Assembly (NCBI RefSeq): GCF_000011065.1
Contig: NC_004663.1
Coordinates: forward strand, 4,464,001 to 4,528,000
DNA from: Bacteroides thetaiotaomicron VPI-5482
GTDB lineage: Bacteria > Bacteroidota > Bacteroidia > Bacteroidales > Bacteroidaceae
Direction of reading: 5' to 3'
Length of the DNA: 64,000 nt
The number at the start of each line of letters is the position of its first letter. Within the stretch, counting starts at the first letter, position 1. The position numbers and the translations under genes were made by a program. Positions 37,094-47,443 of the stretch are shown piece by piece. The notes under the pieces were generated by a model. The model had not been told where the DNA came from and made no database searches. It was given only the letters and a program-made list of their open reading frames with translations.

Positions 37094-37181
37094 ATGAATC
37101 GGGCCGAGGCATTCCGAAATGCAGGGTATGTGTTATTAATTCGAGAGACTACTCAATTATAAGACAGCCTCTTTATTATAT

Positions 37182-38531
37182 TTACATATCTTTCAATCCC
37201 AGAACTTGTGTCTCAATATCATATTTAGACATTTCTTTTTGTTTTAAATGTTCCACTTTCTCCATGAAAACAGTATGGCTATAGTTGTTCTCAGGAACTC
37301 GTTTAACTTCAGCAATAAGAGCTTTCTTACCACTGGATTTAAGAGCAACAATATCTATTTCATAAGAATTTATTCGTTGTTTGCCAATAGAACTTTTTGT
37401 TTCCCACCAAGAGCCTATTTCCTTGAAACCTCCGGTTTCTGCCAGTTTCTGTTTGAAGTATTTCTCTAACACCCTACCTGAATAGGTCGGATAATCAGCT
37501 TTTGCTAATTGTCTCAAATCATCAAAATTCTGTAATTCAATATAAGAGCGATTCTGCTCAATATATTTAAACCAGAAATTCAAGAAATTATCACCAATAA
37601 CATATCGTACATTTTTCTTAGTTCCGGGTTTTGCAAAAATAGGACGTTCCCGGGTTATTAAATTGTATACATTCTCCAGTTTGCTTAAATAACCTCCGAT
37701 AGCTGTACCGCCCAATGCCGATTCTATCTCGCCTTGCGTATAGTGCCCGTTGGCGATTTCTGACAAAATGGAAAAATAGGTACCATAGTTTTTCCCAAAC
37801 TCAGTTATCAATAAATTACGTCCTTCATCTATAAACAAGGAGTTTTCCGAAAAGACAAAGTCATACATCTTATCTATAGTAAGCGCTTGGTTATCACAAA
37901 ACAACTCTACATATTTAGGGATTCCTCCTGTCAACGTGTATAAAGCTAATAAGTCATCATTGCTATATCCGGAAGCAAGATCCTCCATTATTTGTTTCAG
38001 GACACCGATCTTAAAAGCACGCAGACATAAAATATTGTCAGCACGCCCAAATAGGGGTTCATTATGATCAGTGAATATTTTCTGCATTAAGGAGTACACA
38101 GAACCACTGATGACCAAATTTATTTTAGTTTCTTGTTTATACTCATCCCAAAGATTCTGCATATCACTAAAGACGTCAGGTCGGATATTATAAAACTCTT
38201 GAAATTCATCTATGACAATATTAAAAGCACGTGTTTTACCAACTTCAAAAAGATATTGCATCAAATTGGTAAAAGTAGGTATTCCTTCAGGAACGAATAT
38301 GGATAGAGTTTCACGTACTATCTTTACAAAATCAGTAACTAATATGCTTTCAGCTTTTCTTCCAATGAATAAATAAACTGTAGGCGTTCCTTTCAAAGCC
38401 TCCTTTATGAGACTGGTTTTACCAATGCGTCTACGTCCTGTGACCACAATCATTCTGGAATTTTGAGTAAATGCAAGCTCTTGCACACGCTTCAATTCCG
38501 CAACTTCTTTTTCTCTATTATAGAATTTCAT
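37182..38531 (-). CDS. AAA ATPase with C-terminal DUF234-like nuclease-fold domain
   Basis: Start at 38531 (MKFYNREKE) chosen as typical of the family; the open frame extends to 38603. 449 residues. Walker A GRRRIGKTSL (about residues 32-41), Walker B NIVIDEFQEF (about 110-119), sensor-like NLVISGSVYSLM, winged-helix segment (HYTQGEIESALGG), and C-terminal DUF234 region with EIDIVALKSSGKKALIAEVK, a PD-(D/E)xK-like E...D...ExK pattern. Members of this archaeal/bacterial ATPase family are widespread and functionally obscure. It is an orphan here, opposite in direction to cassettes 2 and 3 and lying between them. Confidence 0.85.
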   Translation of the reverse strand: MKFYNREKEVAELKRVQELAFTQNSRMIVVTGRRRIGKTSLIKEALKGTPTVYLFIGRKAESILVTDFVKIVRETLSIFVPEGIPTFTNLMQYLFEVGKTRAFNIVIDEFQEFYNIRPDVFSDMQNLWDEYKQETKINLVISGSVYSLMQKIFTDHNEPLFGRADNILCLRAFKIGVLKQIMEDLASGYSNDDLLALYTLTGGIPKYVELFCDNQALTIDKMYDFVFSENSLFIDEGRNLLITEFGKNYGTYFSILSEIANGHYTQGEIESALGGTAIGGYLSKLENVYNLITRERPIFAKPGTKKNVRYVIGDNFLNFWFKYIEQNRSYIELQNFDDLRQLAKADYPTYSGRVLEKYFKQKLAETGGFKEIGSWWETKSSIGKQRINSYEIDIVALKSSGKKALIAEVKRVPENNYSHTVFMEKVEHLKQKEMSKYDIETQVLGLKDM

Positions 38532-38603
38532 AATGATGATTTGTTTTCTCAACGGCCATTGACTCAACCGCTGTTGCGAAAATACAAAATAAATTGAGAA
38601 CAA

Positions 38604-38880
38604 TCAATTTTAGCATGCAAATTATGAATGTTTCATCCTATATTATAATTCTTTAAGTAATGCAGATTAAGTTTCTAATTCCGTTATAACATATCTTTCT
38701 ATATGTCCAAACATTTTTATAACATGGGGGTATATGAATCGGATTAGAGGAGATAATGCAAATTTGTTGACATAGTACTATTGATAAATAGCATAAAGAT
38801 TGAGTTAGAACAACACAAATACAATACGTTACCGAATTAAACCGTTGATAATATGCCGTTTACAACCTTGCTATACGGTT
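38604..38880. other. Non-coding flank of silent site 3
   Basis: AT-rich, no gene and no clear promoter towards cassette 3. CAACACAAATACAA occurs at 38811-38824, 56 bases before the site 3 core, and the same 14-mer occurs at 53445-53458, 55 bases before the site 4 core. Confidence 0.6.
38811..38824 (+). repeat. Shared 14-base element upstream of site 3
   Basis: CAACACAAATACAA, identical to 53445-53458 and at nearly the same distance from the crossover core. Degenerate relatives are at 22312-22330 and in the recombinase leader (GCAACACGAATGCAATAC at 19033-19050). Confidence 0.5.
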
Positions 38881-38895
38881 TGGACAGGACCCGGA
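38881..38895 (+). repeat. Site 3: crossover core at the start of silent cassette 3
   Basis: TGGACAGGACCCGGA, identical to the other three cores although the codons that follow differ from the other copies at nearly every third position. That contrast argues that the 15 bases are conserved as DNA rather than as protein code. Confidence 0.88.
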
Positions 38896-39484
38896 AAATC
38901 AACTTTGTACAGATGATTTTGCAGGCCATTGGGCTCATAATGCCAATCTTTCAATAAAAGCGATTATGGGTGTAGCCGGATATAGTGAAATAGCCCATAT
39001 ACTCGGATTAAACAGTGTAGCAGAAAGATACGCTGACATAGCTAAAAAAATGGCGATGAAATGGGAAGAAATGGCAAATGAAGGTGACCATTATCGCCTC
39101 GCTTTCGACCGCAATAATACCTGGAGTCAAAAGTATAATATTATCTGGGATAAGATGTGGAATTTGAATATATTCCCTAATAATGTAATCAGTAAAGAAA
39201 TCAACTACTATCTGACAAAGCAGAATCTATATGGATTGCCATTAGATTCCCGCAGAGATTACACAAAATCCGACTGGATTATGTGGACAGCAGCCATGTC
39301 TCCAAACCGTGAAATTTTTGAGAAGTTTGTAGATCCTCTTTATAAATACATCAATGAAACTACTTCACGTGTGCCTATCAGTGACTGGCATGATACCAAA
39401 ACTGGCAGAATGACCGGATTTAAGGCACGTTCCGTAATTGGAGGATATTGGATACAAGTGTTAATGGATAAGATGAATCATTAA
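38881..39484 (+). pseudogene. Silent 5'-truncated copy of the DUF4965-type enzyme gene, cassette 3
   Basis: About 200 codons in frame from GQDPENQLCTDDFAGHWAHN to the C-terminus (RSVIGGYWIQVLMDKMNH). It has no start or signal peptide, and no internal stop. It is the most diverged copy: LGLNSVAERYADIAKKMAMK replaces LGLYDVAEKYAGIAKKMAVK of the others, and synonymous changes are dense right after the core. It precedes the IPT-NHL gene by about 120 bases, a larger gap than in cassettes 1 and 2. Confidence 0.88.
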
Positions 39485-39606
39485 AAATATGGACAATAAG
39501 TTGAAAGAATACTTTTTCGCATGGATGAATCATTTCAGCATAATACAACAAGAGATAAGTAATGAACCAACAATATAATATTTTATTAATCATTAATTTT
39601 TTACGT

Positions 39607-41109
39607 ATGAAAAAAAACAAAATCATGAAAGACTACTGGCGGGTATGCTGGATGGCATTACTGCTAGTTGCTCTATTCTTCGGAAGTTGTAGTGATGACA
39701 ATGACAGCAACGGAGATTCAGACAATGCAGCATTTGATCCGAATATTCCGGTTCAAGTAAGTGGTATCAATCCGACTACGGGGGGATTCGGGCAGCGATT
39801 AGTTATATCAGGAGAAAATTTTGGTAATGATCCGTCTATTGTGAATGTCTTTGTTGGTGGAAAAAAAGCTATCGTAATCAATGTGAAAAATCATTCTATC
39901 TACTGTTTGGTACCTTCACAGGCTTATTCCGGAGAAATCGAAGTACAAATATCCAATGGCGACAATCCGGTAGTATCTACTATCGCAGAGGCCAAGTTCG
40001 AATATGTGCGAAAACAGTTAGTGAGTACATTATGTGGTTCGCGTAGAGATGACGGCGGATACGATACAAAAGATGGTCCATTTAATGATTGTGGTGCATT
40101 TGGTTCCCCCAACTGGTTAGAATTTGACCCTAAATATCCCCACTTAGTGTACGTTGCAGCCGATAGAGGTGCAGGTGATGAAAATGAAGGAAACGGTAAT
40201 ATGCGTATTCTCGACCTCAAAAACCAATATGTAGGAACGGCTCTTACAGAAGGTGACATGGGAGGTACTAACCGCGGACGTGCACTTGCCTTTTTTGATG
40301 AAAATCACATGGCTGTGGCAGTTGACCAAGGAGACGAATTGAGAGCAGCTGTATATGGTTTTACACGTAATAGAGAAGCCCCTGAGGGCGATGAGCGCAA
40401 TTATAAAATGTGGGGAAACAGATTAGCGTTGGTTAATTTCAAAGCTTGTAATACAGTAACTTTTCATCCGGTAGATGGTGATATGTACTTTAATAGTTGG
40501 GATAAGGGGCAATTCTTCAAAGTAGAGAAGCAACAAATTCAAGAAATTTTCGACGGTACACGTACAACTCCTGCTGATAAAGAAGTACTTTTTCAAATGG
40601 ATAATGGATGGGAATATAATATCCGTATACATCCGACAGGGAATTATGCTTATATTGTGTCTATTAACAAACACTATATTCAGCGCACAAATTATGATTG
40701 GGCAAGTAAACGATTTGTCACTCCCTTCATTGTAGCGGGAACAGCAGAAAGAGCTGCTTATGTAGACGGAATTGGAACAAGCGCACGTTTTAATACTCCT
40801 TATCAAGGAGTTTTCGTAAAGAACCCAGAGTATGCAGGGCAAGAAGATGAATACGATTTTATTCTTTGTGATAAGATGGGGCAATGTATCCGTAAAATTA
40901 CCCCGCAAGGAAAGGTCTCAACATTTGCCGGTCGCGGAAGCGCCAGTCTGAATGGTAACCCATGGGGATATGTAGATGGAGATTTACGTCAAGAGGCCCG
41001 TTTCGACCGTCCGAAAGGTATAGCTTACGATGAAGCAACCGATACGTATTACATCGGTGATGGTTCCAATCGGCGTATCCGTAAGATTGCTTACGAAGGA
41101 GAAGAATAA
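39607..41109 (+). CDS. Cassette 3: IPT/TIG-NHL-repeat surface lipoprotein
   Basis: Start at 39607 (MKKNKIMKDYW) preferred over 39562 since the signal and lipobox Cys (FFGSCSDDND) follow. 500 residues. IPT/TIG about 45-125 (VSGINPTTGGFGQRLVISGENF). Propeller with HPVDGDMYFNSW, HPTGNYAYIVSINKHYIQR, YDFILCDKMGQCIRKITPQG and YYIGDGSNRRIRKIA. Same position and likely glycan-binding role as the copies in the other cassettes. Confidence 0.85.
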   Translation: MKKNKIMKDYWRVCWMALLLVALFFGSCSDDNDSNGDSDNAAFDPNIPVQVSGINPTTGGFGQRLVISGENFGNDPSIVNVFVGGKKAIVINVKNHSIYCLVPSQAYSGEIEVQISNGDNPVVSTIAEAKFEYVRKQLVSTLCGSRRDDGGYDTKDGPFNDCGAFGSPNWLEFDPKYPHLVYVAADRGAGDENEGNGNMRILDLKNQYVGTALTEGDMGGTNRGRALAFFDENHMAVAVDQGDELRAAVYGFTRNREAPEGDERNYKMWGNRLALVNFKACNTVTFHPVDGDMYFNSWDKGQFFKVEKQQIQEIFDGTRTTPADKEVLFQMDNGWEYNIRIHPTGNYAYIVSINKHYIQRTNYDWASKRFVTPFIVAGTAERAAYVDGIGTSARFNTPYQGVFVKNPEYAGQEDEYDFILCDKMGQCIRKITPQGKVSTFAGRGSASLNGNPWGYVDGDLRQEARFDRPKGIAYDEATDTYYIGDGSNRRIRKIAYEGEE

Positions 41110-41136
41110 CTAATGATTAAAACGCACATGAATAAT

Positions 41137-44100
41137 ATGAAAAAATATTTATCATTATGTATCATGCTGTTGTGCCTTTGTTCAACGGTTATGGCGCAGC
41201 AAGAAAAAGTTGTTGTGAAAGGTGTTGTTACAGACGAAGCCAAAGAGCCGTTGATCGGTGTGAATGTCACCGTGAAGGACATGCCCGGTTTAGGTTCAAT
41301 CACAGACATGAACGGTCATTACTCCATAACCATGGAACCTTACCGCCAGTTAGTGTTCACTTATATTGGTTATGAATCGAAAGAAGTAATGGTTAAAGAA
41401 CAACGTACAATAAACGTTGTTATGAAAGAAAGCGTGACAAGAGCAGTAGATGAAGTCGTTATTACTGGTACGGGAGTTCAGAGAAAACTAACACAGACAG
41501 GTGCTATTACAACGGTAGATGTTGGTGAGCTGAAACGTAATCCATCTTCCAGCATTGTCAATGCACTGGCAGGTAATGTACCGGGTATTATGGCGCGTCA
41601 GACTTCTGGACAGCCAGGTAAAAATATATCTGAGTTCTGGATTCGCGGTATATCTACGTTTGGTGCCAACTCATCTGCTTATGTATTAGTTGATGGTTTC
41701 GAACGCAGTATGGATGAAATCAATATCGAAGACATCGAAACGTTTACTGTATTAAAAGATGCTTCGGCTACTGCTATTTATGGTTCGAAAGGTGCTAATG
41801 GTGTAGTATTGATTACTACTAAACGCGGAAAAGCCGGTAAAATCAAAATTGATGCTAAAGTAGAAACAACCTATAATACGAGGACTGTACTCCAAAGTTC
41901 GAAGACGGATTTACTTATGCCAGCTTGATGAACGAATCGCGAATTACCCGTAACAACGAGGCTGTATATAAACCAGAAGAGTTGGACATCTTACGTTTAG
42001 GCTTGGATACGGATCTTTATCCGAATGTGGATTGGATGGACATGTTACTCAAAGACGGTGCGTGGAGTAACCGTATTAACTTAAATATGAGTGGAGGTGG
42101 AACAACAGCCCGTTATTTTGTTTCTGCTAGCTATGTGAAAGAAGATGGTATGTATAATACAGATGAATCTTTGAAAGATGATTATAATACCAATGCAGCT
42201 TACCATCGTTGGAACTACCGCTTGAATACCGATATTGACATTACAAAAACAACCTTATTGAAAGTCGGGGTAGCAGGATTCTTATCCAAACGTAATAGTC
42301 CGGGATTAGGTGATGGTGATGTTTGGGGGGAACTTTTCGGATATAATCCAATTAAGACCCCTGTTATGTATTCCAACGGATATATACCAGCTATTGGATC
42401 CGGCAATAAAACAAACCCATGGGTAGCTGCAACCCAAACTGGATTCAATGAAAATTGGACAAATAATATTGAAACAAATATTTCTTTGGAACAAAATTTT
42501 GATTTCATAACTAAAGGATTAAAGTTCGTTGGGCGTTTTGGCTATGACAGCAACAACCAAAATACGATCCGTCGTCTGAAGTGGCCAGAACAATGGTTGG
42601 CAGAACGTGCCAGAGATCCGGAAACTGGTGAATTAAGATGGAAGAAGATCAGTGGTTCTCAGAACATGAAACAGGAAAGCAGTTCTAGCGGTAATCGTCG
42701 GGAATTCCTAGACATGATGCTAAACTGGGATCGTTCTTTTGGAGCTCATCACCCTAGCGCTACTATAAAGTATACACAAGACTCTTACATTCAGACACAG
42801 AATTTAGGAGAAGATTTGAAGACTGGTATTAACAAACGTAATCAGGATTTGGCCGGACGTGTAGCTTACAATTGGAATTATCGTTATTTTATTGATTTTA
42901 ATTTTGGCTATAATGGAAGTGAAAACTTTGCCAAAGGCGACCGTTTTGGTTTTTTCCCTGCTTTTTCTCTTGCATGGAATATTGCGGAAGAACCGTTTAT
43001 CAAAAAACATTTGAAATGGATGAATATGTTTAAAGTTCGCTTCTCTTATGGTAAAGTAGGTAATGATAATGTCGGAACGCGATTCCCCTATCTTTATACT
43101 ATTGCAGACCGTTATAAAAACGGGGATAATGAGATTATTTATGGAGGATACGATTGGGCACAATATCCTTCAAGTTATTCGTTTGGTGGTTTAGGATTTG
43201 CAGATGTAGCCTCCAATGGTATCACTTGGGAGGTTGCTGAAAAGAATGACTTAGGTATAGACCTTGCATTGTTTAATGATAAATTTACTGCAACGATCGA
43301 CTATTTCGATGAAAAACGTACCGGAATTTATATGGTTCGTAACTACTTACCTCAGATTGTCGGTTTGAACGGGCATAATCCGGCAGCAAATGTAGGTGCT
43401 GTAAGTTCTAAAGGTTTCGATGGACACTTCTCATACAAACAGAGAATCAATGACGTGAACTTAACTGTACGTGGCAATATCACTTATAGTAAAAATGAAG
43501 TACTGGAAAGAGATGAGGAGAATAATGTATATGCCTATCAGATGCAAAGAGGCTATCGTGTGGACCAATGCAAGGGATTAATCGCAGAAGGATTATTCAA
43601 AGATTACGATGATATCCGCAATAGCCCGACACAAAGTTGGGGAAAGGTACAACCGGGAGATATCAAGTATAGAGATGTTAACGGTGATGGTGTGATCAAT
43701 GATGGAGACCAGGTAGCTATCGGTGCAACTAGCCGCCCAAATCTGATTTATGGTTTAGGTGCATCTGCCTCTTGGAAAGGTTTAGATGTGAATGTCCACT
43801 TTCAAGGAGCAGGTAAATCAACATTTTTCACTTATGGCAAGTGTGTATGGGCCTTTACAGAAGGCGAATGGGGAAATATTTTTAAAGGTATGCTGGACAA
43901 CCGATGGGTAGATGCTGATACAGCTGAAACATTAGGTATTCCTGCCAATGAAAATCCTAATGCTTCGTATCCACGTTTGAGCTACCAAGGTGACAATGCC
44001 AGCAATAATAACTACCGAAACTCTACTTTCTGGTTGAAAAATGGTCGTTACCTTCGACTAAAAACAATTGATGTTGGTTATACACTCCCCAAATCAATTG

Positions 44101-44261
44101 TTAACAAGATGCACTTTAATAATATCCGTATTTTTTTGGTAGGAACAAATCTCTTGACATGGTCTAGTTTCAAGACTTGGGATCCTGAAATGGGCGATCC
44201 CAGAGGTGAATCATATCCGTTAACAAAATCGATAACTATGGGTATAAGTGTTAATTTATAA
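41137..44261 (+). pseudogene. susC-like: Cassette 3: SusC-family transporter broken by a one-base deletion
   Basis: The first part (41137-41928) reads through signal peptide, VKGVVTDEAKEPLIGVNVTV, plug start and GANGVVLITTKRGKAG, then goes out of frame after NTRTV near base 41889 and stops at 41928. The second part (from 41925) resumes at MNESRITRNNEAVYKPEEL and runs to the normal end ITMGISVNL. Restoring one base after GTA gives VTPKFEDGFTYASLMNESR, matching the paralogs (TPEF.DG..YASLMNEA). All else is intact. Either a recent mutation in an unexpressed cassette or a base-calling error. Confidence 0.9.
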
Positions 44262-44274
44262 AATAATAAACAAC

Positions 44275-46341
44275 ATGAAGAAAAAACTATATATTCTATT
44301 GATATCAGTTTTAGGGTTAAGCATACAATCCTGTTCTGACTATTTAGACTCTGACTATATTTTTAGAGATCGGGAAACCATCGAAAAAGTTTTTACGGAC
44401 AGAGATAAAACAGAAGCCTGGTTAGCAAATGCGTTCAGTTATCTAAGCGATGCTTGTGCTGATGTTTGTAACAAAAGAGTCACTCCACATTGTTTTGCGG
44501 ATGATATGTATTACGGTGATGATGACGGTTCCATACAAGAATCCAAAGAGGGTGAATTGTCATATAATGAATTTAAAGAAGGATTGTATGATGAGAATAC
44601 TAAACAAGGTATGTGGGAAAGATGTTATCAGGGAATCCGACAAGCTACTATTTTTATTCAGTATGTCGACATGAACGATAAATTTGAAAGTGAAGCCGAA
44701 CGGCTTGACTATAAAGCACAAGCCCGCTTTGTCAGAGCTTACTACTATTGGTTATTGCTTCGTAGATATGGTCCGGTACCTTTATTGCCAGATAACGGAC
44801 TTGATTATGACGCATCCTACGATGAACTGGCTACTCCACGTGCACCTTATGAGGAGATTGCTGATTATATCAGTCAGGAAATGGCTTTGGCAGCTAAGGA
44901 TCTGGCTCTAACAAGAGGTCAGAATTCTGCTGCCCGCCCAACTCGTGGAGCAGCTTTATCTGCTCGTGCACTAGCGTTGATTTATGCTGCCAGCCCACTA
45001 GCTAATGGTAACAATGATGAATTCGCCCAACTATTGGTAGATGACAAAGGCAATCGCTTGCTTTCTCCTGAATATAGCGAAGAAAAATGGGCAAAAGCTG
45101 CTGCTGCCGCTAAAGATGTCATGGATTTAGGGGTATATGAGTTATATACGGCTGATAGACGTACAACAGATTCGCCAGCGGAACCGGCAACAATCAATCC
45201 CCCATATCATGAAGTATATAGCAATGCCAATTATCCAGAAGGTTGGAAAGACATTGACCCGTTCGAATCTTACCGTTCTGTATTCAATGGTCAAATAGAT
45301 ATATTAAGTAATCCTGAATTAATTTTTAGCCGGGGTAGAAATATTGGAGGGCAAAGTATCAGGGATATGGTGGTTCACCAGTTACCACTTACCGCTACCG
45401 GATGGAATACAAGTGGGCTGACTCAAAAGATTGTGGATGCTTACTATATGAACGACGGAAGCAATTGTCCGGGTATGAACTCTGAATATGCGAATGTACC
45501 AGAATATAATAACAATCATCGTTTAGACACTCGTCCGCGTGCTACAGGTTTCACGACTACTGCAGAAGAACATAAACCACTTGCTGCCGGAGTTTCCTTG
45601 CAATATGCCGACCGAGAACCACGCTTCTATGCTTCAGTTGCATATAACGGAGCTTATTGGTATTTAGGTAATGAAAAAGAAATTGCAGATAGAAATAAAC
45701 AAATATTCTATTATCGCGGAAAAAGGGATGGATATAATGCAGGTATGTTTTGGTTGCGCACGGGTATAGGAGTGATGAAGTATGTGCATCCCGATGACAC
45801 CTATCAAAATAACAGTATCGACAACCTTCGATATAAGCCGGAGCCGGCAATTCGCTATGCGGACATTTTGTTGATGTATGCTGAAGCTATCAATGAAGTG
45901 AGTGAAGGTACATATGATATTCCATCTTGGGATGGAACTAAGACTCATTCCATTCATCGTTCAGTTGCCGAAATGAGAAAAGGAATTAAGCCTGTACGTA
46001 TGCGTGCTGGTGTACCCGATTTCGATAACAATATATATGCAGACAAGGATGTTTTTCGTATTTATCTGAAACGCGAACGACAAATAGAGTTGATGGGGGA
46101 AGGAAAGCGTTACTATGATATCCGCCGTTGGAAAGATGCACGGGTAGAAGAGGCAATGCCCGTTTACGGTTGCAATACACTTATGACAGAATCGGATCGC
46201 GAAATGTTCCATACACCGATTGCTGTTTGGAATTTGTCTGCTACGTTCTCTGATAAAATGTGGTTTTGGCCGATTTCACATGGCGAATTGAAACGTAATA
46301 AGCGCCTGACTCAGAATCCAGGCTGGACGTACAATGATTAA
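44275..46341 (+). CDS. susD-like: Cassette 3: SusD/RagB-family outer-membrane lipoprotein
   Basis: Start at 44275 (MKKKLYILLISVLG) preferred; the frame opens at 44248 inside the SusC 3' end. 688 residues. Lipobox Cys in SIQSCSDYLDSDYIF. WERCYQGIRQATIFIQYVD, ARFVRAYYYWLLLRRYGPVPLL, AIRYADILLMYAEAINEVS, LKRERQIELMGEGKRYYDIRRW and LTQNPGWTYND. Intact despite the frameshift in the SusC partner upstream. Confidence 0.96.
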   Translation: MKKKLYILLISVLGLSIQSCSDYLDSDYIFRDRETIEKVFTDRDKTEAWLANAFSYLSDACADVCNKRVTPHCFADDMYYGDDDGSIQESKEGELSYNEFKEGLYDENTKQGMWERCYQGIRQATIFIQYVDMNDKFESEAERLDYKAQARFVRAYYYWLLLRRYGPVPLLPDNGLDYDASYDELATPRAPYEEIADYISQEMALAAKDLALTRGQNSAARPTRGAALSARALALIYAASPLANGNNDEFAQLLVDDKGNRLLSPEYSEEKWAKAAAAAKDVMDLGVYELYTADRRTTDSPAEPATINPPYHEVYSNANYPEGWKDIDPFESYRSVFNGQIDILSNPELIFSRGRNIGGQSIRDMVVHQLPLTATGWNTSGLTQKIVDAYYMNDGSNCPGMNSEYANVPEYNNNHRLDTRPRATGFTTTAEEHKPLAAGVSLQYADREPRFYASVAYNGAYWYLGNEKEIADRNKQIFYYRGKRDGYNAGMFWLRTGIGVMKYVHPDDTYQNNSIDNLRYKPEPAIRYADILLMYAEAINEVSEGTYDIPSWDGTKTHSIHRSVAEMRKGIKPVRMRAGVPDFDNNIYADKDVFRIYLKRERQIELMGEGKRYYDIRRWKDARVEEAMPVYGCNTLMTESDREMFHTPIAVWNLSATFSDKMWFWPISHGELKRNKRLTQNPGWTYND

Positions 46342-46361
46342 TCTTAAACATGGTAATAAAT

Positions 46362-47360
46362 ATGAAAGGAATATATACTTTACTATTTTCACTAATTGTA
46401 TTAGTGATGTTCAGTGCCTGTAATGACGAATGGAAAGAGGAGCAGTTTGAGCACTATATTTCATTCAAAGCACCGATTAACAGCAATGGGGTAACTAGAA
46501 TTAACCTGTCTTATAGCGAAACGGGAAAAACAACCTATAGATTGCCTATCCTTGTCAGCGGATCGACTAAAAACGATCGCGATATAACCGTAAAAATTGG
46601 GATTGACGCGGATACCTTGCGAACACTAAACATAGCTCGCTTTTCCAGTCGCGAAGACCTTTGGTATAGGGAAATGCCCTCTAAACATTACTCTTTCCCT
46701 GAAACCGTGCAGATTAAAGCTGGAGAAAATGTAGGCTATCTTGATATAGAGTTTGATCTGACTGGACTGGATTTAGTTGATAAGTGGGTATTACCGCTGA
46801 CTATTGAAGACGCCCCAAATGGTGAATACAAACCGAATTATCGTAAGCATTATCGTAAAGCATTACTCCGCGTCATGCCTTTTAATGATTATTCGGGTAC
46901 ATACGGTGGTACTAACTTACAAGGCAAGTTGGTAGATGCAGGTGCAGGAGAAAATGAGCCATTGGTGAAAAGTGAAATAGTAACTTATGCTATTGATGAT
47001 GAAACTATATTCTTCTATGCAGGTACAATTGACGAAAGCCGACAGGACCGTAGAAACTACAAAATCATAGCCCATTTTGTTCCGAATACTAACATTGTGG
47101 AGTTGACAAGTGATAACTCCGAAAACAATGGTTTTAAAATAAATACCCGAGCTAGTAGTTATATCGAAGAAGAGATGGATGCTGTCCGCCCTTATTTATT
47201 GAGACGTACCGTTATGATTCGTGATGTTGACTATGAATTTGAAGATTATACTTTAGCGCCGGGAGCCAGAATAAAGTTTCGGTTTGAAGGTACTATCTCC
47301 ATGCAGCGCAACATTAATACTCAGATACCTGATAAAGATCAGGCTATTGAATGGGACTAA
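46362..47360 (+). CDS. Cassette 3: DUF1735/DUF4361-like surface lipoprotein
   Basis: Start at 46362 (MKGIYTLLFSLIVL). About 332 residues. Lipobox Cys in MFSACNDEWKEEQFEHYISF. Motifs ISFKAPINSNGVTRINLSY, LPILVSGSTKNDRDITV, KWVLPLTIEDAPNGEYKPN, RVMPFNDYSGTYGG and INTQIPDKDQAIEWD. Closest to the cassette 2 copy (NYRKHYRKALLRVMPFNDYSG shared). Last gene of cassette 3. Confidence 0.75.
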   Translation: MKGIYTLLFSLIVLVMFSACNDEWKEEQFEHYISFKAPINSNGVTRINLSYSETGKTTYRLPILVSGSTKNDRDITVKIGIDADTLRTLNIARFSSREDLWYREMPSKHYSFPETVQIKAGENVGYLDIEFDLTGLDLVDKWVLPLTIEDAPNGEYKPNYRKHYRKALLRVMPFNDYSGTYGGTNLQGKLVDAGAGENEPLVKSEIVTYAIDDETIFFYAGTIDESRQDRRNYKIIAHFVPNTNIVELTSDNSENNGFKINTRASSYIEEEMDAVRPYLLRRTVMIRDVDYEFEDYTLAPGARIKFRFEGTISMQRNINTQIPDKDQAIEWD

Positions 47361-47382
47361 TACGATGCTAATTTAAAAAAAG

Positions 47383-47424
47383 AAGGGAAGGAAACTTTAA
47401 CCTTGAAGTTACCTTCCCTTTTTA
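47383..47424 (+). terminator. Terminator at the end of cassette 3
   Basis: AAGGGAAGGAAACTT pairs with AAGTTACCTTCCCTT (one bulge) and is followed by TTTATT, 20 bases after the last cassette gene. Confidence 0.85.
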
Positions 47425-47443
47425 TTCTAATACTATCTTTAAC

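Noticed and set aside
41157..41375. Alternative-frame ORF within the broken SusC
   Set aside because: Shadow of the true frame; the true frame reads a normal signal peptide and regulatory-like domain.
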